A model generated the notes under the pieces. It made no database searches. It saw nothing but the letters and a program-made list of their open reading frames with translations, and was not told the origin of the DNA. Below are positions 1-6,124 of a DNA stretch of 31,970 bases, one piece after another. A program made the position numbers and the translations under genes. This DNA comes from a virus: IMG/VR virus record IMGVR_UViG_3300025132_000016, positions 1 through 31,970 of that record. One strand, given 5' to 3'. How positions within the stretch are numbered: the first letter of the stretch is position 1; the number at the start of each line of letters is the position of its first letter.

Positions 1-99
1 AAGTCAAATTCAATTTCTTTTGTTTCATCATCAAATGCACCACCAACATAATATTCAATTAACACCTCAAACCGTGTTACGTTAGTTGCATACACACCA
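1..99. repeat. Terminal direct repeat, left copy (circular assembly overlap)
   Basis: Bases 1-99 are identical to 31872-31970. A perfect 99-base end repeat is what a k-mer assembler leaves on a circular or circularly permuted molecule. It also lies inside a coding region that reads straight through the joint, so it is an assembly overlap rather than a biological terminal repeat. The unique length is about 31,871 bases. Circular permutation by headful packaging is one explanation, but no pac or cos site could be recognised. Confidence 0.95.
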
Positions 100-296
100 A
101 AACTTTTTACACCCCACGATCGCATTTCAATATAAAACTCCCAATCAAATGCAAAATATGGTGTTATTGTATCCACCTCCCAATCTTTCCATTTGGTTTT
201 GTTTAACCTTAAAAACTTTTCAAGGCCATTTAATTGCACATCAACGTTTGCGTTTTCGTGCCTACTGCAATCCGTATTAAAACTTGTATTATTCAT
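1..296 (-). CDS. Hypothetical protein, N-terminal part of a gene split by the window ends
   Basis: The ATG at 296-294 opens a frame that runs to base 1 and continues in frame at 31871, stopping at 31739. The joined gene has 143 codons (142 residues). I do not recognise the family. The protein is acidic and rich in Trp, Tyr and Phe, with a segment of alternating hydrophobic residues suggesting beta strands. Its ATG overlaps the stop of the preceding gene as ATGA, which indicates translational coupling. The gene belongs to the short operon that starts at the promoter near 1327. The uninterrupted frame across the joint is the best evidence that the genome is circular. Confidence 0.85.
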   Translation of the reverse strand, partial: MNNTSFNTDCSRHENANVDVQLNGLEKFLRLNKTKWKDWEVDTITPYFAFDWEFYIEMRSWGVKSFGVYATNVTRFEVLIEYYVGGAFDDETKEIEFD

Positions 297-766
297 TTTA
301 TTAATTCTTTTGGGTTTCTAAAATAATATTTTATTTGTTGCCACTTACGTTTAAACCTATTTATTAAACTGCGGTTAATAATATGTGTGCCGTGTTCATT
401 TAACATTTCATTAACGAAATCATTTATTTCATCTAAACCGCATTGCTCAATGTATTCATCTAACGGTTGTGTGTAATAAGTTTGGTAAACACTTTCCGTT
501 GCGTAATCCCAATTGTCTGTAAAATATTCGGTATCCCTTGTTTCTGCAAACGATCCAAATTTACTTGTATCAATGTAACGTTTTGCGTCCCCGTGCCAAT
601 CACAAAATTGTGCAATTTCAATAATATCATTTTCGTAATAATACATTAACTCGTATTCCGCACCACCAATATTAATTGTGGTTTCAATAGTTGGGTAACA
701 ATTGTCGTGTGTAACCCAAAATTGCTTGTCGTATTGTTTAAACTTATTTGCCATCAGTCCACGCAT
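293..766 (-). CDS. Hypothetical protein, 157 aa
   Basis: I do not recognise this protein. It is rich in Tyr, Trp and Asp, begins with about 15 polar residues, and has a strongly basic C-terminal helix (around residues 133-157) with an Arg-Phe-Lys-Arg-Lys-Trp stretch. The start at 766 is preceded by an A-rich run, the usual context here. A second in-frame Met at 754 would shorten it by four residues. It overlaps the upstream gene by 23 bases and the downstream gene by ATGA, so it is the second cistron of a coupled operon. No membrane segment or signal peptide is visible. Confidence 0.75.
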   Translation of the reverse strand: MRGLMANKFKQYDKQFWVTHDNCYPTIETTINIGGAEYELMYYYENDIIEIAQFCDWHGDAKRYIDTSKFGSFAETRDTEYFTDNWDYATESVYQTYYTQPLDEYIEQCGLDEINDFVNEMLNEHGTHIINRSLINRFKRKWQQIKYYFRNPKELIK

Positions 767-1229
767 TTTTTGTTAAACCACTTGCCAAATTTAAAATTGG
801 CCTTTGGTAAAAATATGCACTACAACCATTTCGTCCACTACTTGTGTGTTCGTAACTGTATTGTAATTCAATTGCATTGGTTATAAGTTTTAATTTGGGT
901 TTATCTTTAATTGTGTCAATAACCACTTCAAAAACTTGTGAAATTTTTACAATTAATGTCATTGCCTTTATTGCGTGGCCAAATGCACCAAATGTTTTTG
1001 GGTCTAAAATTATTTCTTTTTCCTCGTTTTTAAAAAATACCTTATCACCGGTTTTACTATCGTTTGCAAAATCTGTTTCCGTTGCTAAATTTTCACATAA
1101 TAGCATTAACTCGTATGTATGTATTGGTAAATCAAGTGTAATTAATTTTGCTTCTAATTGCTTTAAACTTGCTTTTGGGTAAACTGATGAATCTAAATTT
1201 GATGCATTAAATACTGAAACTTTTTTCAT
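744..1229 (-). CDS. Hypothetical protein, 161 aa, first gene of a short operon
   Basis: The frame is open up to 1352, but I place the start at the ATG at 1229. It has an A-rich leader and lies about 90 bases downstream of a strong promoter match (boxes at 1355-1358 and 1327-1334); the longer reading would overlap that promoter. The protein, from MKKVSVFNASNLDSS onward, has mixed alpha/beta character. Its middle (about residues 58-95) contains a DKVFFKNEEKEIILDPKTFG segment. I cannot assign a family. It leads the transcription unit that continues through the 157 aa gene, the split gene and the two small genes up to 31244. Confidence 0.75.
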   Translation of the reverse strand: MKKVSVFNASNLDSSVYPKASLKQLEAKLITLDLPIHTYELMLLCENLATETDFANDSKTGDKVFFKNEEKEIILDPKTFGAFGHAIKAMTLIVKISQVFEVVIDTIKDKPKLKLITNAIELQYSYEHTSSGRNGCSAYFYQRPILNLASGLTKNAWTDGK

Positions 1230-1326
1230 TTTATTGGTTTTTTTGGTTTTTGGCAAAATTGCCGGTTGTTGTTTTGCGGTTTGAAATTGCTTTGGTGCTC
1301 TTTCCTCAGTCGGTCGGGTTAGTTGC

Positions 1327-1358
1327 CAAATATATCTCCCCGCTAACAACAAAACAAA
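1327..1358 (-). promoter_or_regulatory. Host-type Bacteroidota promoter upstream of the 1229 gene
   Basis: On the minus strand TTTG (1358-1355) is followed by exactly 20 bases and TATATTTG (1334-1327). This matches the Bacteroidota consensus TTTG, 19-21 bases, TAnnTTTG without mismatch. Transcription would start near 1320 and give a leader of about 90 bases to the ATG at 1229. Confidence 0.65.
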
Positions 1359-1389
1359 GATCGGATAAATTTCTAACTCACCAAACTTT

Positions 1390-1406
1390 TTTGCATAAAA
1401 TGCAAA
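1390..1406. promoter_or_regulatory. 17-base palindrome, possible operator
   Basis: TTTGCAT-AAA-ATGCAAA is a perfect inverted repeat with 7-base arms and a 3-base spacer. It sits about 70-86 bases upstream of the predicted start from the 1327 promoter and outside any gene. Its size and symmetry suit a dimeric regulator such as the Cro-like protein at 3657-3878. Function is inferred. Confidence 0.35.
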
Positions 1407-1426
1407 TTTATTTTAGTTATCAGGTT

Positions 1427-1490
1427 AAAAAAAGGGGAAAATTGGTTACTAATAGGGCGTTTACGTGCGTGACTTTCACCAATTAATCCC
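1427..1490 (-). terminator. Terminator after the replication operon
   Basis: On the minus strand, 9 bases after the nuclease stop codon, GGG..AATTGGT (1490-1472 region) can pair with ACCAATT..CCCC (1446-1434). Seven Ts follow (1433-1427). The loop is long, about 31 bases, so the hairpin is not ideal. Position, G/C closure and T tract fit an intrinsic terminator separating the replication operon from the next promoter. The 1230-1498 gap therefore holds terminator, palindrome and promoter, with no further gene seen. Confidence 0.45.
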
Positions 1491-1498
1491 TTTAAATA

Positions 1499-1852
1499 CT
1501 AAACTTCTTCGTTTAAATATGCGGTTATTTGTTCAATTGCTTCATCAAACCCCTTACAAATTACGGCATAATAACCACGTTGGTTTAACTTTTCAATCCA
1601 AACCTTTTGCTCTTTGGTTGCATAACTTTTTTTGTCTGCCTTTAACTCAATAAACATACCGTTGTGGTTGTTTGTTGGGTGCATAAGTTGCAAGTCCGGC
1701 ACACCTTTAACATACCCACTTGCCTTCATTTTTTTGGCAACACTTAACGTTGTCCGCATACCACCGGCACTTGCACAATATAGCATTTCCGGAAAATTTA
1801 ATTTAATCCACTTAACAACTGCAATTTGAACGTGTAACTCCCTTTGTGCCAT
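1499..1852 (-). CDS. VRR-NUC family nuclease
   Basis: This 117-residue protein has the size of stand-alone phage VRR-NUC enzymes, a PD-(D/E)XK branch that cuts DNA structures such as junctions and flaps using Mg2+. The core is visible: an N-terminal helix with Glu5 and Gln9, then GVPD (residues 50-53, catalytic Asp53), then FIELK (67-71, catalytic Glu69 and Lys71), and a conserved C-terminal helix-strand-helix. It is the last gene of the replication/recombination operon, one base after the initiator, and a terminator follows. A role in processing replication or recombination intermediates is inferred. Assignment is firm; exact substrate is unknown. Confidence 0.85.
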   Translation of the reverse strand: MAQRELHVQIAVVKWIKLNFPEMLYCASAGGMRTTLSVAKKMKASGYVKGVPDLQLMHPTNNHNGMFIELKADKKSYATKEQKVWIEKLNQRGYYAVICKGFDEAIEQITAYLNEEV

Positions 1853-1853
1853 A

Positions 1854-2969
1854 TTATATTATTACAATGCTTTCCAAATCTACTTTTTTTTCTGCTAAAT
1901 CTTTCAACGTTAGTTTTATTAATTCAATTTCTAAATTTACTTTATTATCATCAACACCCATTGTGGCTTGTAATGCGTTACGCAAACGGCCACGCCCATT
2001 TTTCTTTTGTTCTTTTTTTTGTGCAATTTGTTTTTTAATTTCATTAATAACCTTTGCATCATTAAATAACAATTTTTGTTTTTCCAATTCCTTGTAAACA
2101 ATGCCACCAAAATTTTGTATTTGACCAAATTGTCCCGTTTCAATAAATCGTTGGTATGGTTTTAATAATTGGTCTTGTAAAAACTTATTGTGTAAACGCT
2201 TTTTTTCTGCATCACTAATTTCCGGTTTTACAAATTCTTTTTTTGGTTTTGGCGGTTTAATATGTTGTGGTGTTTGCCTTCCCCATTGGTCATTTCCAAA
2301 CTTGCGGTTTTTTGCAACTTCTATTTTTGCCCAATTAAGAAAATGCGACTTTGTTTCTTTTATACTTTTAAACGCATCATCTTTTAATTGTTGCTCATCA
2401 ATAAATTGTTTTAACAAGGTGTTTACCCAATGCAAACTCAATTGCAAGTAACGGGCACAATGTTCCAACCAAATTGATTCGTTTTTAAGATCCTCAACAT
2501 TAATACAAACCGCACCACTTGTAATATCATTAATTTTCTTTTTTTCGTTAATACCTAAATTTTCATCATTTAAAACCTTATTAATAATATTCTTTTTAAG
2601 TGTTTTATTCTCTGTTATGTTCTTTGTTTTATTATCCTTTAATTTTTCTTTAACTCTGCTTTTATCTTTTTTTAAACCCATACTTTTAAATTTCTTTGAG
2701 TCTGCCTTTAAAACTCGGGTGCGACCATCAAAGGATATTTGCTTAACTAACCCCATTTGTTTTAAACGTGAAATGCTTGTTGAAATGGTTGTTGTGGTTA
2801 CCGCTAAAAACTCGGCAAAATAATCATTAGATGCGAAACAACCTTTTTCGTTGTCTAAACTATGTATTTCAACTAATAATATTTTTTCCGTCCACGTTAA
2901 ATCTTTGTTTAGGTAAATGGCACGTGGTATCCATATTCCTAAAAATTGGCGTTTGTTTTTATTTTCCAT
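1854..2969 (-). CDS. Replication initiator-like protein with N-terminal winged helix
   Basis: The 371 aa protein begins with a helix-turn-helix of the kind found in phage replisome organisers (about residues 24-100, with FASNDYFAEFLAV followed by a helix rich in Thr/Ser and RLKQMGLV). A long Lys/Asn-rich linker (about 95-150) follows. A second helical domain (about 160-215) resembles the DUF7833-type domain common in Bacteroidota phage and mobile-element replication proteins. The C-terminal third is Lys/Gln-rich. Such proteins bind the phage origin and recruit host helicase; that role is inferred from the family. No polymerase, helicase or primase was found, so host machinery must be used. 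It lies between small unknown genes and the VRR-NUC nuclease. Confidence 0.65.
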   Translation of the reverse strand: MENKNKRQFLGIWIPRAIYLNKDLTWTEKILLVEIHSLDNEKGCFASNDYFAEFLAVTTTTISTSISRLKQMGLVKQISFDGRTRVLKADSKKFKSMGLKKDKSRVKEKLKDNKTKNITENKTLKKNIINKVLNDENLGINEKKKINDITSGAVCINVEDLKNESIWLEHCARYLQLSLHWVNTLLKQFIDEQQLKDDAFKSIKETKSHFLNWAKIEVAKNRKFGNDQWGRQTPQHIKPPKPKKEFVKPEISDAEKKRLHNKFLQDQLLKPYQRFIETGQFGQIQNFGGIVYKELEKQKLLFNDAKVINEIKKQIAQKKEQKKNGRGRLRNALQATMGVDDNKVNLEIELIKLTLKDLAEKKVDLESIVII

Positions 2970-2972
2970 TGG

Positions 2973-3167
2973 TTATTTGGCTTTTAACATACCTAAATAA
3001 TACTTCATAAATCGATCGTATTCTAATTGGTATATTGGTTTTAATTTGTAACTAACATATTCATTATAATTTTGAATATACATATTTACATCGGGATACA
3101 TTTTCTCTAACTTTTTAATTGTTAAATTATGTGCCGTTGTCTGTTGTTTTATTTCTTTAATTGTCAT
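2973..3167 (-). CDS. Small hypothetical protein, 64 aa
   Basis: The frame is open up to 3257, but that part overlaps the SSB-like gene. The ATG at 3167 lies one base after that gene's stop codon and follows an A-rich stretch, so I use it. The product is basic and tyrosine-rich, with a predicted helix near the start (MTIKEIKQQTTAHNLTIKKL) that could be a small helix-turn-helix or helical hairpin. I do not recognise the family. Its place between the SSB-like gene and the initiator suggests an accessory role in replication, but nothing in the sequence shows what it does. Confidence 0.6.
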   Translation of the reverse strand: MTIKEIKQQTTAHNLTIKKLEKMYPDVNMYIQNYNEYVSYKLKPIYQLEYDRFMKYYLGMLKAK

Positions 3168-3168
3168 A

Positions 3169-3471
3169 TTAAAATGGTAAACCATCACCACTTTGGCTTT
3201 CGCCAAACCCTTGTTGGCTTTGTGGTGCTTGTTGTGCCGGTTGTTCTTTTGGCACAAATGTATTTAATTGTAAATAATGCGTTAGGCCATTGTCGGCCTT
3301 GTTCATACGTTCTTTCAAATCCAATGTAACTTTCCCGTTACTGTTTGCGTGTTTAATAAGTTGGTCGGCAAACTCACTTACGTTTGGTATTTCTATTTTA
3401 ATAATTGAGCCACCGTTATCAAATTGCTTTTCACGTATAAATACGCCATTAATAAATGTTTTATTATCCAT
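3169..3471 (-). CDS. SSB-like single-stranded DNA-binding protein
   Basis: The 100-residue protein has a compact N-terminal domain (about 1-75) with alternating hydrophobic residues. A Gln/Pro/Ser-rich linker (76-93) and a short acidic tip ending GDGLPF follow. That tail resembles the DDDIPF-type end of bacterial SSB, which docks partner proteins. The N-terminal part is shorter than a classical OB fold, so this is more likely a diverged phage ssDNA-binding protein than a true SSB homologue. It sits in the replication/recombination operon with the annealase-like gene and the initiator. Its start overlaps the upstream stop by 8 bases. Function is inferred from tail, size and context. Confidence 0.5.
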   Translation of the reverse strand: MDNKTFINGVFIREKQFDNGGSIIKIEIPNVSEFADQLIKHANSNGKVTLDLKERMNKADNGLTHYLQLNTFVPKEQPAQQAPQSQQGFGESQSGDGLPF

Positions 3472-3682
3472 AATTTTCTTCGTTTTTATTTGTTATTACT
3501 TTGTTTTCTATATTATACCGTGTTTCAAATATTTTGTTAATTGTTGGCACGGTTAAATTAAAATGTAAACTCGCTTTACTTATTGCATTTCCACTTACAA
3601 TAATCCAATTTAGAATTTCATCTTTTTCTTTTTCACTTAATTGTGCAAACGGTTTTTTACTTGTTGCCCTTTTGTTTCCCAT
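3464..3682 (-). CDS. Small helix-turn-helix protein, 72 aa
   Basis: The middle of the protein (about residues 34-52, ISKASLHFNLTVPTINKIF) reads as a homeodomain-like helix-turn-helix. It is preceded by a KDEILNWII helix and a basic, disordered N-terminus. The product may be a small DNA-binding regulator or a DNA-binding adaptor. It overlaps the Cro-like gene upstream by 26 bases and the SSB-like gene downstream by 8 bases, so it is translated as part of the same coupled block. No exact family can be named. Confidence 0.6.
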   Translation of the reverse strand: MGNKRATSKKPFAQLSEKEKDEILNWIIVSGNAISKASLHFNLTVPTINKIFETRYNIENKVITNKNEENYG

Positions 3683-3878
3683 TTACAATATTTTCAATTT
3701 CGTTTAACTCTTTGTCGGTTAATTTGCAAATTGTTTTTAAATGCTCTAACCTAAATTTTGTTGGGTTTTCACAATACGTTTTAATCGTGGGTTGGGATAA
3801 ACCCAATTTAGTTCCCAACTCCCGTTTACTTATCCCGTAAAAACGTAACGTTGCTTTAAAATTATTATCATTTTCCAT
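3657..3878 (-). CDS. Cro/C1-type helix-turn-helix regulator
   Basis: This 73-residue protein is the size of phage Cro-like proteins. Residues 15-52 form the XRE-type fold, with GISKRELGTKLGLSQPTIKT as the helix-turn-helix (recognition helix around 28-35) and a following helix containing LEHLKTICKL. It would bind a short palindromic operator as a dimer. The palindromes at 1390-1406 and 14028-14043 are candidate sites, though this is inference. It sits inside the replication operon, not opposite a divergent repressor gene. I see no lysogeny module, so it more likely adjusts early gene expression than controls a lysis/lysogeny switch. Confidence 0.65.
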   Translation of the reverse strand: MENDNNFKATLRFYGISKRELGTKLGLSQPTIKTYCENPTKFRLEHLKTICKLTDKELNEIENIVNGKQKGNK

Positions 3879-3881
3879 AAA

Positions 3882-4166
3882 TTATTTTTTACTGTTATTA
3901 TTAAAAACGCCTTTACGGCACATATCTTTAAATTGCTCACGGCAATCCTTGTGGTTTTGGTTTTCCTTGCACCACGCAAGTAATGCGTCCATTTCACTTT
4001 TACGCATTGTGTTTAACTTTTCAATTGTAATACTTTGATCGTTGCCGTCCATAATACTACCCATAACCATACTCTCAACAAATGCCATATAACCAAATGC
4101 GTTTGTTTCACTTACTATTGGATCTTCCGGCTCACCGTCTAATATTTCATCTAACCAATCAGACAT
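3882..4166 (-). CDS. Hypothetical acidic protein, 94 aa
   Basis: The protein starts with an acidic segment (MSDWLDEILDGEPEDP), continues with a Met-rich hydrophobic middle (about residues 24-40) and ends with a helical region holding two Cys (around 66 and 75) and a third near residue 83. The hydrophobic part is short and interrupted by Asp, so I do not call it a membrane segment. I do not recognise the family. The gene follows the membrane-anchored Lys-rich protein without a gap (TAA then ATG) and precedes the Cro-like regulator by three bases, so it is firmly within the operon. Confidence 0.65.
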   Translation of the reverse strand: MSDWLDEILDGEPEDPIVSETNAFGYMAFVESMVMGSIMDGNDQSITIEKLNTMRKSEMDALLAWCKENQNHKDCREQFKDMCRKGVFNNNSKK

Positions 4167-4544
4167 TTATTTTTTCTTTTTTGCTTTTGGTTTCTTTTTT
4201 GCTTTGGCTTTTGGTTTTGCTTTTGGTGTTTGCTTTTCACCTAATACATATTTATTTAAATCATCTAACTTGCCGTCTTGTATATCTTTTAAAAACTGCA
4301 TACGTTCTTTGTATTTATTATCAATAACACCCTCCTCGTGTTTTAAATAAATACTTTTAAAATTTGCATCAATATTTGGATCGTCTTTTACTAATTTATT
4401 AATTAGGTTTTTTTCAAACTTTGTGCGTTCTGCGTTTTTGTAACTAAACAAACGGGTTGCTCTAATAAAACCCGCCATATAACCCATCAAGGCCAAAAAG
4501 AATGTGCCAAAAACAATGGCAATAATAATAAGTGTTTTAATCAT
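4167..4544 (-). CDS. Membrane protein with Lys/Ala/Pro-rich tail, 125 aa
   Basis: The frame is open to 4673, but the extra N-terminus lies entirely within the annealase-like gene. The ATG at 4544 has the usual A-rich leader and puts a single membrane helix at residues 3-25. A soluble helical region follows, then a C-terminal tail of about 24 residues made almost only of Lys, Ala and Pro repeats, like histone H1 tails. The topology suggests a protein anchored in the inner membrane with a nucleic-acid-binding cytoplasmic tail. It could tether DNA or replication proteins to the membrane; that is inference. It starts four bases after the annealase-like gene. Confidence 0.65.
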   Translation of the reverse strand: MIKTLIIIAIVFGTFFLALMGYMAGFIRATRLFSYKNAERTKFEKNLINKLVKDDPNIDANFKSIYLKHEEGVIDNKYKERMQFLKDIQDGKLDDLNKYVLGEKQTPKAKPKAKAKKKPKAKKKK

Positions 4545-4548
4545 AATT

Positions 4549-5013
4549 TTAATTTTTAATGTCTTTAATAACTTCCTCCGGTGTTTCTTCATTACCATTA
4601 CGTTTAAAATCATCGGCCTCAACTTCACTATAAACTCCCAAACTATAAAAATTTGTAATTTGCAAAACGGCACGTGCTTTTGAACGTTTTTCGGCCATTT
4701 CTAAATAATAAGTTGATTGACAATTTTTAGGTTGTGCGGTTGCATACGTTTCAATGTAAACGTTGGCCGGTGATGTGGCAATACATTTAACGGCACAAAA
4801 GTCACGCTCACACGTAACAATTTCGTATTTAAGTTGCAACCCGTCTTTTGCCATTATTTTTTCAATGCCGGTGCGTGTTACAATAACAAAACCAAACGTT
4901 TTGTGCTTAAATATATCCTCTTTATTTAATTCATAATGAACAAATAACTCCTTTAACCTTTCACGGTTAGTTTTTTGGTTTGTGGTTTTTTCAACCTCGT
5001 GTTTTTTTTCCAT
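4549..5013 (-). CDS. Putative Rad52/Erf-like ssDNA annealing protein
   Basis: This 154-residue protein has the arrangement of phage single-strand annealing proteins of the Rad52/Erf group: a beta-rich core (about 38-92) followed by a helix with MAEKRSKARAVL (106-117) and a GVYSEVEADDF segment (126-136). Erf/Sak-type annealases carry a similar helix with conserved Lys/Arg, then an acidic stretch. They coat ssDNA and pair complementary strands in recombination-dependent replication. It lies in the same operon as an SSB-like protein, an initiator and a VRR-NUC nuclease, which fits. The match is by motif only, and the protein is shorter than Erf. It is the first gene after a host-type promoter at 5037-5067. 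Confidence 0.45.
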   Translation of the reverse strand: MEKKHEVEKTTNQKTNRERLKELFVHYELNKEDIFKHKTFGFVIVTRTGIEKIMAKDGLQLKYEIVTCERDFCAVKCIATSPANVYIETYATAQPKNCQSTYYLEMAEKRSKARAVLQITNFYSLGVYSEVEADDFKRNGNEETPEEVIKDIKN

Positions 5014-5036
5014 AATAGTATGTTTGTTTTAAAGTG

Positions 5037-5067
5037 TAAATGTAATAAATATTTGTATTGTGTGCAA
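5037..5067 (-). promoter_or_regulatory. Promoter of the recombination/replication operon
   Basis: On the minus strand TTG (5067-5065), 20 bases, then TACATTTA (5044-5037), close to the Bacteroidota form TTTG/TAnnTTTG. The upstream part contains TTGCACACAATA, which is repeated base for base at the same place in the 8192-8222 promoter. It lies in the 54-base gap before the annealase-like gene. Confidence 0.5.
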
Positions 5068-5334
5068 TTAATTTGTAGCATTTAAGGCATTACCCGCATA
5101 ACGTGGTCGGCTATCTGCATCAATAAGGCCTTTGGCTTTTACACGCAAACCCTTTACAAGATCGCCACGCTTTATATTGCTAACACATTTTTGCCATTGT
5201 GCCCAATTGCGAAACGTTGTATCAACACAACATTTATAACTCCGCTCACCGTCTGTAAAAAATAAATAATACATTATTCCGCCAAACCGGCTTTGCACTT
5301 GTTTTTTGTTTTTAAACTCGAATGTTTTTTCCAT
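5068..5334 (-). CDS. Hypothetical small beta-rich protein, 88 aa
   Basis: The frame extends to 5418 inside the PLP-enzyme gene. The ATG at 5334 has the AAAACAAAC-type leader also found before the 5013, 7528 and 28601 genes, so I start there. The sequence alternates hydrophobic and polar residues, with a conserved-looking segment around residues 50-78 (GDLVKGLRVKAKGLIDADSR) that resembles one face of an OB-fold. A nucleic-acid-binding role is possible but unproven. It is the last gene of the methyltransferase/PLP transcription block, just before the promoter of the recombination operon. Confidence 0.65.
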   Translation of the reverse strand: MEKTFEFKNKKQVQSRFGGIMYYLFFTDGERSYKCCVDTTFRNWAQWQKCVSNIKRGDLVKGLRVKAKGLIDADSRPRYAGNALNATN

Positions 5335-5354
5335 AATAATTGTTTGTTTTAAAT

Positions 5355-6122
5355 TTATAATACGTTCCAAAATAGAACTTTTGTTTTTGGGTTTTTGTTT
5401 TCCTGATGCACCATACAATACTCAAACGCCTTTAAATCATAATTTGGCATTGATGGAAACGGTGCTTTGTATTTACTAACCTTATCAAATGTTTTATGGT
5501 ATTTTAAAATGTTTAAACGTTGAATTTTGTTAAACGTGTTGATATCTAAACTTTCATTTTTAAATCTGTAATATGTGTTTGTGAAATTTGTGCCCTTATA
5601 TTCTGCTCCAACTTGCACACCATACACGTTTGCACTTGTTGTGCCCATAACAATACTTTCGGCCAATAAACCACTCCCAACGGCACACCATACTTCATCA
5701 AATTTAAACTCCATTATTTTTTCCACGTGCATCATACGTTGTGCCAATAAAACACGATTGCGATCTGTTTTTGCACCCCAATTAATTTTGGTTGCACCAC
5801 TTGCATTGCAATAATCACGTGCACGTTTTTCCACCACACTTAAATAACCGTGTGCCACTTCAATAACCTTTGCACCTAACTCAATACAACGCAATGTGTT
5901 TACGTGTTGCACCTTACGTTTGGCACAAAATATTGTTGCTTTTTTACCAATGCTTTTACAATAACTTGCCAATGCAATTTGAAAACCACCGTAAACCGGT
6001 GTCGCATAAACATACTCGTTTGCATCGCCAATAATGTGTGGCATTAACACACTTTTTGTGCCACCGGCCAACATATCATCACGCAATACATAAATATTAT
6101 TTCCTAACGGTTCAACTACCAT
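5355..6122 (-). CDS. PLP-dependent enzyme (tryptophan synthase beta/ACC deaminase-like fold)
   Basis: The protein has marks of the fold-type II PLP family, which includes ACC deaminase, threonine synthase and cysteine synthase. VLRDDMLAGGTKSV (residues 12-25) carries Lys23 as the likely PLP-binding lysine. TPVYGGFQIALA (41-52) occupies the place of the substrate-binding SxNHGxA loop. VGSGL (148-152) is the phosphate-cradle loop. At 255 residues it is shorter than typical cellular members (300-400), and it ends in a hydrophobic VLFWNV motif that I associate with phage versions. The substrate is unknown. It starts two bases after the DNA methyltransferase stop, so the two are very likely co-translated. 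A role in DNA base modification or amino-acid metabolism is inference. Confidence 0.75.
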   Translation of the reverse strand: MVVEPLGNNIYVLRDDMLAGGTKSVLMPHIIGDANEYVYATPVYGGFQIALASYCKSIGKKATIFCAKRKVQHVNTLRCIELGAKVIEVAHGYLSVVEKRARDYCNASGATKINWGAKTDRNRVLLAQRMMHVEKIMEFKFDEVWCAVGSGLLAESIVMGTTSANVYGVQVGAEYKGTNFTNTYYRFKNESLDINTFNKIQRLNILKYHKTFDKVSKYKAPFPSMPNYDLKAFEYCMVHQENKNPKTKVLFWNVL

Positions 6123-6124
6123 AA

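Noticed and set aside
1230-1352. Longer N-terminus for the 161 aa gene, starting at 1352.
   Set aside because: It would contain the promoter boxes at 1327-1334 within coding sequence, and the extra residues are a low-complexity Gln/Thr/Pro stretch.
4167-4250. Lys/Ala/Pro-coding short repeats as a DNA repeat array.
   Set aside because: The repetition is explained by the low-complexity protein tail and has no regular period or intergenic copies.
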